Numbered from the stretch's first letter, positions 35,336-49,104 are shown. The stretch: DNA of 64,000 nt from Mermis nigrescens (GCA_036768485.1 JAVLUZ010000397.1:5402-69401), one strand, 5' to 3'. Notes: generated by a model from the sequence alone, not told the origin. Numbers and translations are program-made.

Positions 35336-36051
35336 ATAAATTGAGAACCATTGAGCTATATGCAGAAATAATGAAATCTTTATCGACGAGATCTATACCA
35401 TAGTAGAGAGAAGAAGTTTTTTTAAATCCAACATTTTTTGCTTGATTTCGAGCTTGGACAGAAAGTCCATGGCTAATTTCTCAATATCAAGTTCAAGTTT
35501 GACTCCAAACCATTTCAAAATTCTTATCATTGCATTTAATTATGCGCGTTTTTCAAAGAAAAGTAATGTAGAACATGCGCCGAAAATTTTGACACATTTT
35601 AATATTTTAAAGTCGAATCTGTGCCTCGAAGGTAAGAAATATAATGGAAAATAAGAAATCCGGCGCGAAGCGCCAAAAAGTTTTGAGTTTAGTAGTAGCT
35701 CAAAAATTACTAAAAATGTATTTTGGCTGTCTTTTTTGTAGACTTCGAGAATTTCTAATTGTTTCCTTAAGGGGCCCTTGTGAAAGTAAAAATATTATTT
35801 CATTTCGGGCTGAAAGTGGCCCCCGATTCCGTTTGAACGAAGAACTATTATCCATTCTTATAGTTATTTAAACTATAATTAGTTTCGCGAAATTTTGGTG
35901 CAATCATTTTCAGCGCATTTATCTTCTGAAAAGAACTCCAAGTTCTTAATTTACTTTGCCCTTGCAGAATTTCAAGTGAGCATAAGCATAGGTCGTAAAT
36001 TTCTTAATCTTATGTGGTTAATATAATAAAGTGCATAGAAATTATTGTTAC
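35336..36051. other. Intron 1, mostly unique
   Basis: One GC hairpin at 35660 with flanking repeat-like sequence. No other structure. Confidence 0.4.
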
Positions 36052-36447
36052 CAAAAGTCTTTATACATTTTGTACACAAATTTTTGGGTACTATAATATG
36101 GTACAGTAGCGATTTTAGTGTGGTAAAAACAGAGTTGTTCGACTTTTGGTAGTGTATTTTAGCTAATTTTTGGGTCTCTAAGGGCAAAAATCATTAAGAA
36201 TCGTCTTAAAACGGCGCGAAACACCGTAAAATTTGACATCTTTCCTTTTGAAATGCAATTTCTGCCATTATAAAGATTTATATAACACACAATTACTCAT
36301 TTCGGCGCGAAGCACCGAAAATTTTTGCGAATTTAAGACCTTTTTTGCAATTTTTGTTTTCCCAAAAATCTTTGTACATGTACAAAGACGGTCCCGAAAG
36401 GTCTTTGTACACCGGGAAAAACCTTTGCCGAATATAAAAAAATCGTG
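36052..36447 (-). mobile_element. hAT-like hairpin family A, 5'-truncated copy
   Basis: Matches one internal unit and the ATCGTG end of the family. The CAGTG end is missing. GC hairpin variants at about 36212 and 36302. It is opposite in orientation to 37279-38036. Confidence 0.7.
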
Positions 36448-36743
36448 CTATCATTGCATATTTTTATTCAAGAATTATCTGCATAAGCTTTAACAGGACT
36501 AGCCAGCTAGCCACTGTTTTTTAGTTTTGTACGAGACAAAGATTTTGAAACTCGTACAAAGATTTTTGGAGCGATCTTTGTACATCTTTATACACAGAGT
36601 ATAGGCAGTTTTTCGCCGATTTTCGATTGTACAAAAAAGTTTTTTGTGCAGAAGAAGAAAACAGCGTAGCTAGCACACATAGGCATAGGATGTGAGAGGT
36701 GGTTTCACCCCACCTAAGGTTTTATAAAATCAGGCACTGTCAG

Positions 36744-37127
36744 CATTTCATGCACAGCATGGGAATTCTGGGGGGTTGTGATTATAAAGTGCCTTTTTGG
36801 GTCCAAAAATTTTAGGTACGCGTCAAAAAAATCGTTTTTCAGCGTGTCTGAGAATGCTCTATCTTTCTAGAGCATAGCAACAAAAAAAATTTTGAAAAAA
36901 ATCAAAAAGTCGGAATAAATTGAACAAAATATAGTCAAAAGATACGTATAATGGCGCGAAGCGCTGAAACTTTGGCCTTGCGTGCAAATAGATAGCTAAA
37001 CACGCTTAAAAAAGCACCTTTTCTACAAATTTTTTAGAAAATTTTTGGAAACTTTTAAATAATCGTCAATTCTGAGGGGGGGGTGAAAAAAGGCAGGGGT
37101 GTCGAAACTAACTCCAGGTTATGTATA
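36744..37127. mobile_element. Repeat family E, 384-bp copy with 8-bp target duplication
   Basis: Flanked by perfect ACTGTCAG (36736-36743 and 37128-37135). It starts CATTTCATGCACAGCATGGG and ends GGTTATGTATA. The interior shares GGTACGCGTCA and a CTTTCTAGAGCATA run with 33937 and carries one GC hairpin (about 36953). The octamer duplication suggests hAT, but the termini are only weakly inverted. Confidence 0.7.
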
Positions 37128-37278
37128 ACTGTCAGGCGATTTTGAGAAAACGTTAGGAGCGGCAAGATAATTTGTCAGAGTATTGCGGGCAAAAAGCCGA
37201 AAATTTTACCCTAAAACGGTAAAGATATCGAAATTTTCCGGCGCTTCGCGCCGTATTGATAAATTTTCTCGCTTGAAC

Positions 37279-38036
37279 CACGGTTTTTTTGTACTCGGCA
37301 AAGATTTTTCTCGATGTACAAAGACTTTTCGGGACCGTCTTTTTACATGTACAAAGATTTTTGGGAAGACAAAAATTGCAAAAAAGGTCTTAAATTCGAA
37401 AAAATTTCGGCGCTTCGCGCCGAAATGAGTAATTGTGTGTTCTATATATCTCTATAATGGCAGAAATTGCATTTCAAAAGTAAAAATGTCAAATTTTTCG
37501 GCGCTTCGCGCCATTTTAAGACGATTCTTAGTGATTTTTGCCATTAGAGACCCAGAAATTAACTAAAACACACTACGAAAAGTCGAAGAAGTCTGTTTTT
37601 ACCACACTAAAGTCGCTGCTATACCATATTATAGTGCCCAAAAATTTTGTGTGTACAAAATGTACAAAGATTTTTAGGAAGACAAAAACTGTAAAAAGAT
37701 GTAAAATTCCCACAATTTTTGGCGCTTCGCTCCGAACTGATAAATTATTTGTCCTATATATATCTTTAAAATGGCAGAATTTGCATTTAGAATGGAAAAA
37801 TGTCAACATTTTTCGGCGCTTCGCGCCGTTTTCAGATAATTTTCAGTAATTTTTGGCGTCAGAAACCCATAAATTAGCTAGAATACACTACCAAAGATCG
37901 AAAACCCTGTTTTACCACACTAAAATCGCTACTGTACTATATTATAGTACACAAAAATTTGCATGTACAAAATGTACAAAGACTTTTGGGGACCATCTTT
38001 GTACATGTACAAACGGACCTTGTACAAAAAAAACTG
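37279..38036 (+). mobile_element. hAT-like hairpin family A, 758-bp two-unit copy
   Basis: Starts CACGGTTTTTTTGTACTC and ends AAAAAAACTG. Flanking octamers GCTTGAAC (37271-37278) and GCTAGAAC (38037-38044) agree at 7 of 8. Two internal units of about 340 bp follow each other, each with two GC hairpins (37408, 37500, 37720, 37815). Almost the same length and layout as 51235-51991. Confidence 0.87.
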
Positions 38037-38325
38037 GCTAGAACCCCATAAATTGGCTAAAGTTCACTAAAAGTTTACCGCACGTTATGTGCGACTGTAA
38101 CAAATAATATGCTTTAAAATTTACATGTGCAAAGAGACCTTGTACAAAAAATCTTACTTTAATATATGACCATTTTTGGATTTAAAACCCCCATCTAGCC
38201 ACCTCTGCCTTCCTCATGTATGCTAGCTAGCTACCTAATAGTAAATAAAACATGTAAAATTAAAATAGACTTGAGTTTTTTATGATCTAGACTGGCTATA
38301 GATTGTGCTCTGTGTCACTTCCTCT

Positions 38326-38858
38326 AAGTTATGTTTTGATTCTAAAGTCCCTACTGAAGAGTGATTTTGGTATTCCTGTAGTATGTCTCCACCTGTCAAA
38401 AAATGTATCCACCTATATGTAGCATGTCTCCACCTCGCAGAACTTCATTTTCTTATCATTTCATTTTTATTTCCATTTTCATTTTAATCTCTGTAATTTT
38501 TTCATTCTTTTATTTTTTAAATTTCTTTTTGTTTTTTATTTTTCTTAATTTTTTCATTTTTTAAACATCTTTTGTTTTTTATTTTTTTCATTTTTGAGAG
38601 AATGTCATCTGATTTCAGTACACCCGTTGACGGATAATAAAATGGAAAAAAACAAAAAATTATGAACTAAAAAACTTTTTATCAAGAAAATGACATTCTG
38701 CTAATAGACGGAATGTCCTAAAATCGATATAAAAAATTTTGAAGTTCTGCGAGGTGGAGACATGCTACGGGTAGGTGGATACATTTTTTGACAGGTGGAG
38801 ACATACTACAGGAATACCAAAATCACTCTTTAGTAAGGACTTTAGAATCAAAACATAA
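38326..38858. mobile_element. Fold-back element with about 130-bp arms
   Basis: Arms 38326-38459 and 38733-38858 are inverted copies (for example TGTCTCCACCTGTCAAAAAA at 38385 and its complement at 38789). The loop is T-rich. No coding sequence, no clear target duplication. Confidence 0.8.
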
Positions 38859-40851
38859 GAGACACACTACAGAAATACCAGTGATTTTGTAGCATAATTG
38901 ATTTCTAAATAAAAATAGGCCTTATTGCAATATATTTAAATGATTTTAAATTTGCGGCCATGTTTCCTTAAATCGAGATGCTCATTATAATACGAGGCTC
39001 ATCCCATGTGTATCTCGTGTTAGCATGTGTGGATAGATTCTTCAATTTCCAAATGGTATTTTTTAATATCCCCGTTAGGATGTGTAACTCGTTAACTGCT
39101 TTGATGTGTCTATATCAAATTGATACAAAGTTTGCGATATTTTTGCGAATAGGTCTGTATGACTAATGCAACTTTCTAAGACCAGCGAATAATAACATCG
39201 AAGTCATACATTATGCTAAAATGTAACTTCGAAACATGTCTTAATCATAAATCAAAGATACTGAATTATCGCTTATGAAATCATTCCAAACAATAGAACA
39301 TTTTTTGTAACGTAAACCTAGTTGTTGTCATTGACTGTGAATAACAAATTGTGAAAATCTAAAATACTTAGTGTAATAACTTTGATGGATTTAATGGTTA
39401 TTAGGCAACTTTTTTGCGTTCCCTCCGCCTAGATTTCTAGATAAACAAAGAACTATGTTCATAAGGTTATGAAATTTCGATACAATTTGCTTTAGATAGC
39501 ATTCGTACTGTAAGGCTCTTTCTATGTTTTTCTGATACCAATGCCTTTTCTTACGCATGAATTCATAAAATGAAATATTTCTTAGGTAGAATTCTGTCTG
39601 ATTATCAGTAAAAATTAAAATTGTGAAATGATGAGCTATCAAAAGCTTAAATAATGAAGATAAATAAGTATAAAAAATTAATAAATATCCGACTAGAATA
39701 ATTTTATTGTTTTTGTCCCTAATTAAGATTCCGTCATAAATAGATTACAATTTTACCCTAAATCATTTGTATAATTTCGTATTCAAATTGTTTGAAATAA
39801 TTTCTAAAGCTCGATCTAGTTTCTCCGGAAGTATGTATAACAGCTGGAATTTTCATTCAGTTTAAAGTAATAAAACTGCTGCAGATTAATGCAATACTCA
39901 TGCGCGTATTAATCGATTAATCGTACTCTTTGTACGTAATTCAGCATCCTTCCATTGGATCTAATCTAATACGACAGGAAGCTTAGCGTAAACAAATAGG
40001 CAAACATGTAGGTGCAATATGAATTTCCTACTTGCTTTTTTAGATCAACATTACATTGTTTTTGGATTGTATACCTTTTTTGATATGAACAATGAGCATG
40101 CATTGTTCGATCAGGGGCACCTTTTTTCTTTTTATCATTGCGCACGTTTTTACATGTTTAAGTTTTATTCTGAGGCTATTTCATTATAATTATCCGTTAA
40201 GAAATAAATCATTGTTCTCTTTCATTCAAACCGGTCAGGATAGTCAACATGCACATCAATCTACATATGCTATGCAGATTTCAAAATAGATTTCGTATTC
40301 AAAGATCAGTGACACCGACTGGCACTGTCTTATGTTTTAATGTTCTTTTATGAACCAAAACTCTACCCGATTGTACAAACTTGTTCTTATGCTGTCTACT
40401 AGACATAGTTTTCCCATGTTGGCCACCAACTAAGTATACTTATTGATAAATGTCTGCGCATGTTATCAGTTTCTCTATTCATTCGTATGAATGCGAATGA
40501 CGTATTACTATAAATAGACTTTTTAAGACGCTGACTTTCTCCTCCTCAGGCGCGCAGACTCTTTCGGGGACAGGGAATGAATAGAAAAAAACAGTCTGTT
40601 TTAGATAGCGACATTGCATTAGTTTCATGACGAGCAGGTCTGCATAAATATAATGAACTAAGTCATTGAACAATGACGAACATGTTAAAAAATGGCCGGG
40701 CGGTACGTTTTTAATATTTAGTTAACTTTTTTGCGTATTGACTGTAACACGCAAAAGTTTACATGAATACATACATAATTTGTTAGCTCAACCGCATAGT
40801 ATCCTATTAACGTAATCGTTACTTATATAATAAGAGGGTTGTGTGTAGATA
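38859..40851. other. Intron 1, featureless
   Basis: About 2 kb with no gene, repeat or hairpin that I recognise. Confidence 0.45.
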
Positions 40852-41215
40852 TGCACAGCATAGGAATTTTCGGGGGAGGATGAACCTTAAAAATTTTTTA
40901 AGTGCTTTTTCTGCTAAAAACGTATAGATACGCGTCAATAATAACGTTTAGGCGTTTCTGACTATGCTTTTTTCTAGAACTTAAAACTTTAAAAAAATAT
41001 TGAAAGGATATGCAAAAAATCAATCAAATTGAACAAAATATAGTCAACACGAAAGCTGGACACTTTTGACTATAAAAATCGCTAAAATGCTCAAAACAAC
41101 ACATATCTTTATGTTTTTTATCAAAAATTAGAGAGCGAGGGTTAAACATTTCTGGAGGTGAGATGAAAGCCTTTTTGGGGCGCGTAAAAAAGCTCTAAGT
41201 TCCAGCGTCGTGCAT
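40852..41215 (+). repeat. Repeat family E, diverged copy
   Basis: Starts ATGCACAGCATAGGAATTTT, shares GATACGCGTCAATAA and TTTCTGACTATGC with 33937, and ends near GTCGTGCATGG. No matching target duplication seen. Confidence 0.55.
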
Positions 41216-41821
41216 GGTTGTATTTAAACATATTAAACGGACGATTGATTGCAAGGAAACATAAATCAGAGGCAGAGGCAGATTTAAGAGTTCTGAAAGT
41301 TTTTTCGCTTGAGCTGTTGAAAGAACTTTTGTATACCCGGTTCGGTCATTATCGGTTTGATTTTGTGTCATTAGAATTCTAATGTAATGCCCAATATCAA
41401 AATTTAGTTAATTTTCAAGCCGACATGGTGGCTTACAAACTATGTAATTGCTTTATAATACATACTTTAAAAGGCCGGAATATAATTTTCATTTCTTAAT
41501 CAGTGACAGAACAGCGCAAGAAATATTGCAAAAACAATTATTGCTAGAAATTGGACTAGGGAATCATTCAAAACACATGTACGCATATCTTGCTTGATCG
41601 TATACCGGAACGTTTAATTGGCTATTTTGTATACTTGAATATCATAAATGCAGGGTCGGCAGGATGGGAAGGGAAAATTCCAGTAATCCAGAACAGTTAA
41701 TTTAGTGCTCACGCTTTTTTAGCTAGTCAAATGACGAAAACGGTCAAAATAGTCTAAACAGAATGCTTTTTTATTTTCACTGCGGCAAAGGTCAAAAAGT
41801 TGTCTTTAAAATGGTGGCATG

Positions 41822-42056
41822 CACACCTGGGCGTAGGGGGTTTGGGGGTATGAACCCCCCAAGGAACCAAAATACCCCCAGAATTCAATTTTTGAAATTT
41901 GTTTTGTTATTTTTTCGCAATTTTTTGATGCCAATGGATAGTGCACGATGAGAACCGTTTAAAAATGGTTTTTTTCGCCATACCACCATTTTTAAGGCTG
42001 TTTTTAGCCTTTTGAAAAGTCTTGCACTCCCCCAGAATTTGGTGCTACCATGTATG
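41822..42056 (-). mobile_element. hAT-like family B, 235 bp
   Basis: On the plus strand it starts CACACCTGGGCG and ends GGTGCTACCATGTATG. Flanks GTGGCATG (41814-41821) and GTGGTATG (42057-42064) agree at 7 of 8. Same family as 58221-58573 and 61100-61297. A partial direct copy (about 42065-42195) follows at once. Confidence 0.75.
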
Positions 42057-42339
42057 GTGGTATGGCGAAAAAAACCATTTTTCGACGTTTCTCATCGAGC
42101 ACTGTTTATTGGCATCAAAAAAGAGGATTATTTCGGTTTCCGGGGAGGTATTCGGCCTTCTGGGGGTTGCATACCTTAGCCCCCACGCCCACGATTGATT
42201 TTATCGCTCTCAACACTAAAAATAGAGAATTGGATCAATTTTGGGTGCTTTTCGAGTAAAAAAAGCACATCATTACTGTCTTGTCATCAAAAATGATGCA
42301 AAAAAACGTTCCGTTTGCTCAAAATCGCTGGACAATGGG

Positions 42340-42475
42340 GATGCAACGGGTACCTGAACCCGAATAAAGTGAACTTGACTACCTGAACCCGAATAAAATT
42401 ATAACTACCCGAACCCGAACCCGAATGTTTATGGATTTTATTCGGGTTTATTCGGGTATTTTTAAGCTCTAAAAT
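42340..42475. repeat. Degenerate ACCCGAA repeats
   Basis: Repeated TACCCGAACCCGAATAAA-like units with an inverted part (TTCGGGTTTATTCGGGTA). A second array of the same motif lies at 49420-49560. Confidence 0.7.
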
Positions 42476-43927
42476 CCCACATTTGTATGTAAAAGATTCA
42501 AAAATTTTCGGCTTTTTGCGCCGTTTTCAGTTTGCTCGACCCTAGAACGCTGAATTTCATGTAGTTATCAAGTACACATAAATGGCTATGTAATTAAGTG
42601 GTATATTTCAATCGATTCACATGAATTTTCAATCTTTTTATTTCACAAAACGATTGCCAAATGATATCGTATAAAATGCTAAACACTGCTTCTTTGGTCG
42701 TAATTAAACTTGGTTTCTATCAAATTTAACTTCACAAATAAATACAATCCTAGACGACAATCTCAGCAATAGTATTTAATGATATTTGTAGGTGCATATC
42801 AGACACAAAGCACAGAGCGCTACCTCTCATTTACATTAGCGTTTTTGCATACTGAGAGGAGGAAGGAAAATCACTGGAAACCAGAGGCATAGCCGAGATT
42901 TTGGTTTGGGGGGCATACACAAAAATGTTTTAGGACTACTTTTGCATTGAATGCCAGCAACGTTATATATGTATAGCAGAACTGAGTTTTTCAACCTTTA
43001 GTAGTGAAGCTTAGCTAATTTATGGGTTTCTGACGATCAAAAATACAAAAAGTGTAAAGAGGCGCGAAGCGCCGGAAACTTTCGAAATTTGTACCGTTTT
43101 CATGTAGAATTTACGGCCTTCTTATTGACAAACAGTTCGGAAATCATAAGTGGGGCAAAGCACCAAGAAATTCGGTCATTTGTTACCGCCCTTAACATGT
43201 AGCTCTGTGAGTACTAATAGTCTGACAGAGCAGAACAGGAAAACTACGAATTAACAACTTAGTATGATGATTTGGCTGATTTAGGCTCGTAAACGTATTA
43301 CTGGAGCATTACAAAAAGAAAGAACAGTAACCGGCGGTGCTGAGCGCAGAAAAATACTGACGTTTTTGCGCTTTAAACTCAATTGATACTGCTTAAACAT
43401 ACAGAACAGATGAACTAATTCCGGCGTGAAGCGCCAGAAATTTTTATAAATTCCTAATCCTTCTACCTTTTCTGTCCACCTAAAAATCTCTTTGCACATG
43501 TGCAACGAGATTGTACGGCTGGGGGTCTGGGGTGGTGCGCTCAAGCGCCTCCGGCGGGGTCCGGGGCAGAACCCGGAAAATTTCGTAAAAAATCACTCTA
43601 ATTTTTAATTAGTAACGTTGAAATTTTCGCAAAATCGGCAAAATCTCGGTTCTGAATTAAGCCCAAAAACACTTAAAATTGATGAACTCCTACATTGCAC
43701 AAAACTTCCGAGCCGAAATTCGTTTTTCGACATCTGCTAATTACATAGCGCAGCAACGGGTCGCTGCCAATAGGATATGGATATAGAAAAATGTATCAAT
43801 GAAAATTTTGTTCTTACCGTTTTCAGGCCCATTTGTGGCCTGCGTATTAACTAGTTCAGGAAACAGAAAATGCGCAAAAACACAAGACATTTGGCCTTTT
43901 CTTTCGTTTCGAATATAATTATGTGTC
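42476..43927. other. Intron 1 with repeat pieces
   Basis: A hAT-type start-like AGGCATAGCCGAGATTTTGG lies at 42893, a GC hairpin at 43059 and a variant at 43423. A module at 43516-43680 is shared with 31270-31440. No target duplications matched. Confidence 0.45.
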
Positions 43928-46900
43928 CATAGCAAGAAAATGCTCCGATGGAACAAAAAAGATGAATATACTTGGAATTGTGGATTATTATGGATGTAAA
44001 AGGAGGGGACTAGGAAAAATCTACCTAAAGTCGGAAAATCTGCTAAAAATCACACTTTCTCTAAGCAACGCAAAAAATCGATGTATATTCTGCGGCCAAC
44101 AGGATTAAAATAAATATTCAACCATAACAATGATTGAAACAGCAGCACGTTAGCCATGCAGTAGCTATGGGAAATGATATTAAGTAAACTAACAGTCTTC
44201 CAAGCCAATTGAATGAAATAGCAAACATCGAAGACAATTGAAGACATGGTTGGTTAAAAACAGTAGGAAACACGTAAGTTGACTTGAAACAGACTTAATG
44301 TAGATACACTAGCATGCCCGAAACGATTGTGTGCACTAATCAATCGGCTCCTGCTTTGCTTGCTATAATGCTCATAAAACAAAACAACTTTAAATACAAT
44401 ACCTCTTAATTTTCTATCAATCAGGTGCCAGCAATTTAAAAAAGTAACTTTGATAGATTTCGTTTATACACTCTTATCTGAAACTTTCGAACATTATTTA
44501 AAAAAGACACTTTTTTAGAGGCCGCAGAATATACATCGATTTTTTGCGTTGCTTAGAGAAAGTGTGATTTTTAGCAGATTTTCCGACTTTAGGTAGATTT
44601 TTCCTAGTCCCCTCCTTTTACATCCACAATAATCCACAATTCCAAGTATATTCATCTTTTTTGTTCCATCGGAGCATTTTTCTTTGCTAGTACACTACTT
44701 TTAATTAGCGTGATTTCAGTACATCAGTCAGTAAACACAATCAGTAACATGCCACAATAATGACAACAGTCCAAGAACGCGGAAAACAATATTGTTCTTA
44801 ACATCAACATTATCCTTTTTAAACAAGACAACCTTATTGACACCATCCATTTTCAAATTAAAACTGCATTAAGTTATTTCTTCTTAATGTGCAGTTCACT
44901 TATAATCAAGCACAAAAATTTAACCAATGAATTCACATTGCAAATCCTCACTCAATCAATACACAAGCACAATGTGTTGTGACTTTTGAAATTGAAAACA
45001 CTCCAATTTTCAATTTTCAAATTGAAAATTGGATCAATTTTCAAATTGAAAATTGGGTCAATTTTCAAATTGAAAATTGGGTGTTTGAATTTGCGATGAA
45101 GAAAATAATCAAAAGATAGTCACTTGGTTTATTTAAGCCGAGTAATAAAATAACGACCGTCCACCAATTCCAAACTAAACGCAACTAATCTGATCACTAT
45201 GAAAAAGTTTTGAAAAATGAGCTTGCTAAGCGAGAGTTGTAAACCAAGAGAAACTTAAAGTTAAAACCTACCATTAAATTATGAGACAATTAAAAAAGAT
45301 TTTAAACTTCAAGAAAATGGAAAAGGCGGGATGTTGGTAAATTAGAAGGCAAAGATTTTCGGCAAAAATTCAAAAACTTCACGCAAATATCAAATGTAAG
45401 GAACACTAACGCTTTGATTTGGTAGTAAAATAAATTTGTAGTATAGACTACATATTAACAACAAATGAATAGTGCAAACTTTACACAACTACTAGATGTA
45501 GAGAATACTAACAGTTTACGGCTTATTAATGTACATGATTACAATAAAGCTGTATATCTTTGTCGACTTCTGTGCACAGTAGTGTGATTGCTGGTTCATT
45601 TTAAACCACTTTTGCAGGCAATTTACATCAATTAAACGATAGCTCTCCATGTGCAAGATTTTGTGAAACATATTATAAACACGGCTAAGAAAGATTTAAC
45701 TTTAATGCAACCCATTTAAGACAAAATTACATCTCTTCAATGATCTAAGGACACTTGAACATAATTTTTAAATCACTTTAGATTACTTTTGAGGGTAAAC
45801 AAACTCACTTAATTGATGTCTCACATATGAATCCTTGAAAATTTCTAGACTTCAGTTACAAAGTCTCTGCAAGTCTATCGAATTAGGGTTAACACGTAAC
45901 GTAAACTTTACACAAACACATAGCGTAAAGAATATTTTAGTCGGATTCGTAATTTTGATATTGCTCCGATATTTCTTTCAACATTTATGGAAAAATGAGT
46001 CTCCATAATGTTTTAAAGACAATAAACATTAGGTTTAAACCACTTTGCAATACTGCTGAGTGTAAGCAAGCGCGCCCAATTGACGTATATATTTCATTCC
46101 CTGTAAATTTTTATATCTCAGGAAAAAATTTCGATTTTTGCAATGCTCTAGAACAAAGGCTAACATGCAGTGTAAAAAATTACTCGGATATTATGATCAA
46201 CATTCATGAAAAAATTATGTCTCTACAATGGTCTGAGGACATATAAACAATGAATGTAAACTACTTTACATCACTGTTGGATGTAAACAAACGCGCCTAC
46301 GTGACGTCTCACATTTGATCCTTTGAAAACTTCTAGGCTCCAAGAAAAAATTAGGTTTCAGGAATGCTCAAAAACGAAGATAAATATATATGTAGTGTAA
46401 ACTTCATGTAAACACCTAGTGTAAAGAAGATTTTAGTCAGATTCGTAATTTTGATATTGTTCCGATATTACGATTAATATTTATGAAAAAATTAAGTCTA
46501 CATAATGTTCTATGGGCAAACTAACAATTGGTGTAAACTACTTTACAACACCGTAGAGTGTAAACATATGCGCCAGACTGGCATATCAAATTTGATTCCT
46601 GGTCCATTTCTAGACTTGATAAACGTGTCCCTGACTCGTAACCGGAGAAGCAGGCAGAAAAAACAAGACAGAAACGCATTTAAAACTCCAAATTTTTGAC
46701 TTTACACTCGCTAAATATTAATGTATAGACAATTTGCTTTGACATGCACCCGATATAAAGCACTTAATTTTTATTCTATTAGACTTATCCCGACTTCTGG
46801 ACGGAGAAAGTGGCGAACAAAAAACGCAACAAAAACGTATTTTCCATCATTTAGAACACTGTAAACTTTAAAATTCCGTACCGAACTCCCCATTGAGTTT

Positions 46901-47799
46901 AAAGAAATTCGGTTTGGTATAATTTGTAGCTTTTAAATCGTAGTACATTCCTGTGTGCCAAAATTCTGTTGCAAAAATTATTTGGCATGATTTATCAATC
47001 AAACTTCGGAAAAAACGCGTTTTTTAGCCCATTTTTTACCTCTGATTTCGAACATTACACCCCCATAAATAACTCAATATTGCGTTTTTTTAAATGCGGT
47101 TTGCTGCGATGTTTAGCCCCTGTGAGGCACTTTATTAATGCTGTCTTCGATTTGCACTGACTCATAAGCGGAAAAATTTGGCAGAGAAATCTTAGTTAAA
47201 ATCCGTTTTTTTACACCATCCACTAGAGTGTAAACTTTAAACCCCAGGATCTAACTCACCATAGAGCATACAAGACTTTGCTTATATGCAGAATGTAGCC
47301 CTTGATCCGCTCTACATTTCTGTCAGAAAACATTTTAAAAACCTCATAACCGGAGTTAGTATCGGACATAGGAAGGTTGAAAACTCGACCAAAAAGTGCT
47401 TTTTCACCCCCAGATTTTCGCACTCTTTACACTGCCGTTCAATAAATAATGCGAATTTCAAAAAACAAAAAAAGTGTCATCTGTAGAATTCATCCCTCTA
47501 TTATCCTATTCTGTTCAATCTTTCGAGTCATCAATACTCAGTTGTCCACATGCCGCAGTAAAAAGGTCCCAAAATTTGTCCTATGTTATAACGTTACACA
47601 AAAACTTTACACCTTCTTTACACAGTCAATTTTGAGTTTCAAGAAAAACAAAAAAACACGGGCAGCGAATTTTTTTATTATCTTTCTTTCAAAAAAAACC
47701 GCACCTTCCAGAAGTGTCCCGTTATAGCTGTAGGGGGAGTGCCCAGGTGTTGGGGGTACCCAAGTATATTATAGGTACGCGCTAACGCGCTACCTATGA
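43928..47799 (-). mobile_element. Helitron-like element T2, 3.9 kb
   Basis: The inverse of T1. The head is at 47799 (TC after A on the minus strand, then ATAGGTAGCGCG) and the tail module at 43928-44693. Segment X is at 44694-44830 and body repeats at 45085-47700. It matches T1 18692-20977 and 22948-23415 but lacks 20978-22947. The tail end reads CTAT, not CTAG, so it has decayed. It carries the uninterrupted Harbinger target at about 44794. Confidence 0.7.
45003..45085. repeat. 24-bp palindromic tandem repeat inside T2
   Basis: CAATTTTCAAATTGAAAATT with a short spacer repeats about three times. Each unit is self-complementary. T1 has only a trace at the same place (about 23380). Confidence 0.75.
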
Positions 47800-47800
47800 T

Positions 47801-48240
47801 GTAAGGAAGGAAAAACAAAGCAGAGAATAGACAAATTGGTACGCAAGCATTTTCGCACTTTCACTCTTAAGCTCAACAAGTATGCGCAGTTTCATTTAAT
47901 GAACCCATAGTGCATTAAATCACTAAAGTGATGCGAAGTGCTGGATTATTTTAGCAGGTTCAAGCTTTTAAACTCATTCGATCTGTATAACAATAAATAA
48001 TAATGACTCGCTCGAAGCGCCGATAAATTTGGACGTTTGTGCCTTTTTGAACTCAATGTTCTGGACACATTGCGCCAGAAAAATCAACATAATTTCTGAA
48101 AAATTTTCTGGGGGCATGTGCCCCCAATGCGCTCCCCCTGGCTACGCCTACATATGCTGGAAACTTGAGTGAAACATATTGAATAATTAGGCACTAGGCA
48201 TCTAAAAATAAAAATTGTAACATCTGGCTTACACGTGATT
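47801..48240. other. Intron 1, repeat debris
   Basis: GC hairpin variants near 47934 and 48010. A GGGGGCATGTGCCCCC palindrome at 48110 is followed by CCCCCTGGCTACGCC, a hAT-end-like sequence. Confidence 0.4.
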
Positions 48241-48243
48241 GTG

Positions 48244-48496
48244 TCCCGATTCTCCGACCGTCCCGATTCTCCGACCATCCCGATTCCCCGACCGTCCCGA
48301 TTGTCCGACCATCCCGATTCTCCGACCGTTCCGATTCTCCGACCGTCCCGATTCTCCGACTTTCCCGATTCTCTGACCGTCCCGATTCTCCGCCTAATGC
48401 TAAGAGAGTTTTTTTAAATTCGCGAGAATCTCGTTTCTCCGACCGTCCCGATTCTCCACCCGTCCCGATTCTCCGACCATCCCGATTCTCCAACCA
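48244..48496. repeat. 17-bp tandem array, left arm of an inverted pair
   Basis: CCCGATTCTCCGACCGT units (one per 17 bp), about 9 copies to 48393. Then a 40-bp spacer with CTAATGCTAAGAGAG, then about 4 more copies. The inverse is at 49105-49362. Confidence 0.88.
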
Positions 48497-49104
48497 TGGT
48501 AAGATTTGACAAGTTTTGACTACGACTGCATTGCACGATTTATAATGCAGTACCTACGAACGCATCCCACGCATGTACATGCATGTACATAACATGCATA
48601 TATGTGTTTTGCGTACAGATGTGTACATACATATATACTTATTCAATCGACCACTTATATAGGTACATGGATACCTATTTATTCGATTAACCAGCGTAAC
48701 GAATACGATGAATCTCTGCTCTGACTTATAAAAATGGAAACAAAAAAATGGAAAATGCAAATTAGACAAAAATATTTAGCCTCGTTTTCGAGACGTTTGA
48801 CATACAAAGGTATATAATTGCATTAATACTAAAAGTCTGAGCTAGGCAAGGAGATATACTTTGATGTAACTTCTGTTTATTCTCACTTTTTAAAGTCAAA
48901 ATGAAACGAATAATTGTAATGTCAGACAAAAAAAATTACTTTCAATTTTACTGAATGACAAAAAATAATACGTTATGGAAAAAATCCGTGAAATTACATA
49001 ATAATTCGATCTCTAAATAAGTCCTTTTTTACATGTATGTGCAACCGCTATTCAGCAGCTGATTGACATGTGGTTTATGCCACCTGGTCATATTTGAATC
49101 TGTG
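48497..49104. other. Spacer between inverted 17-bp arrays
   Basis: AT-rich, no feature recognised. Confidence 0.45.
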
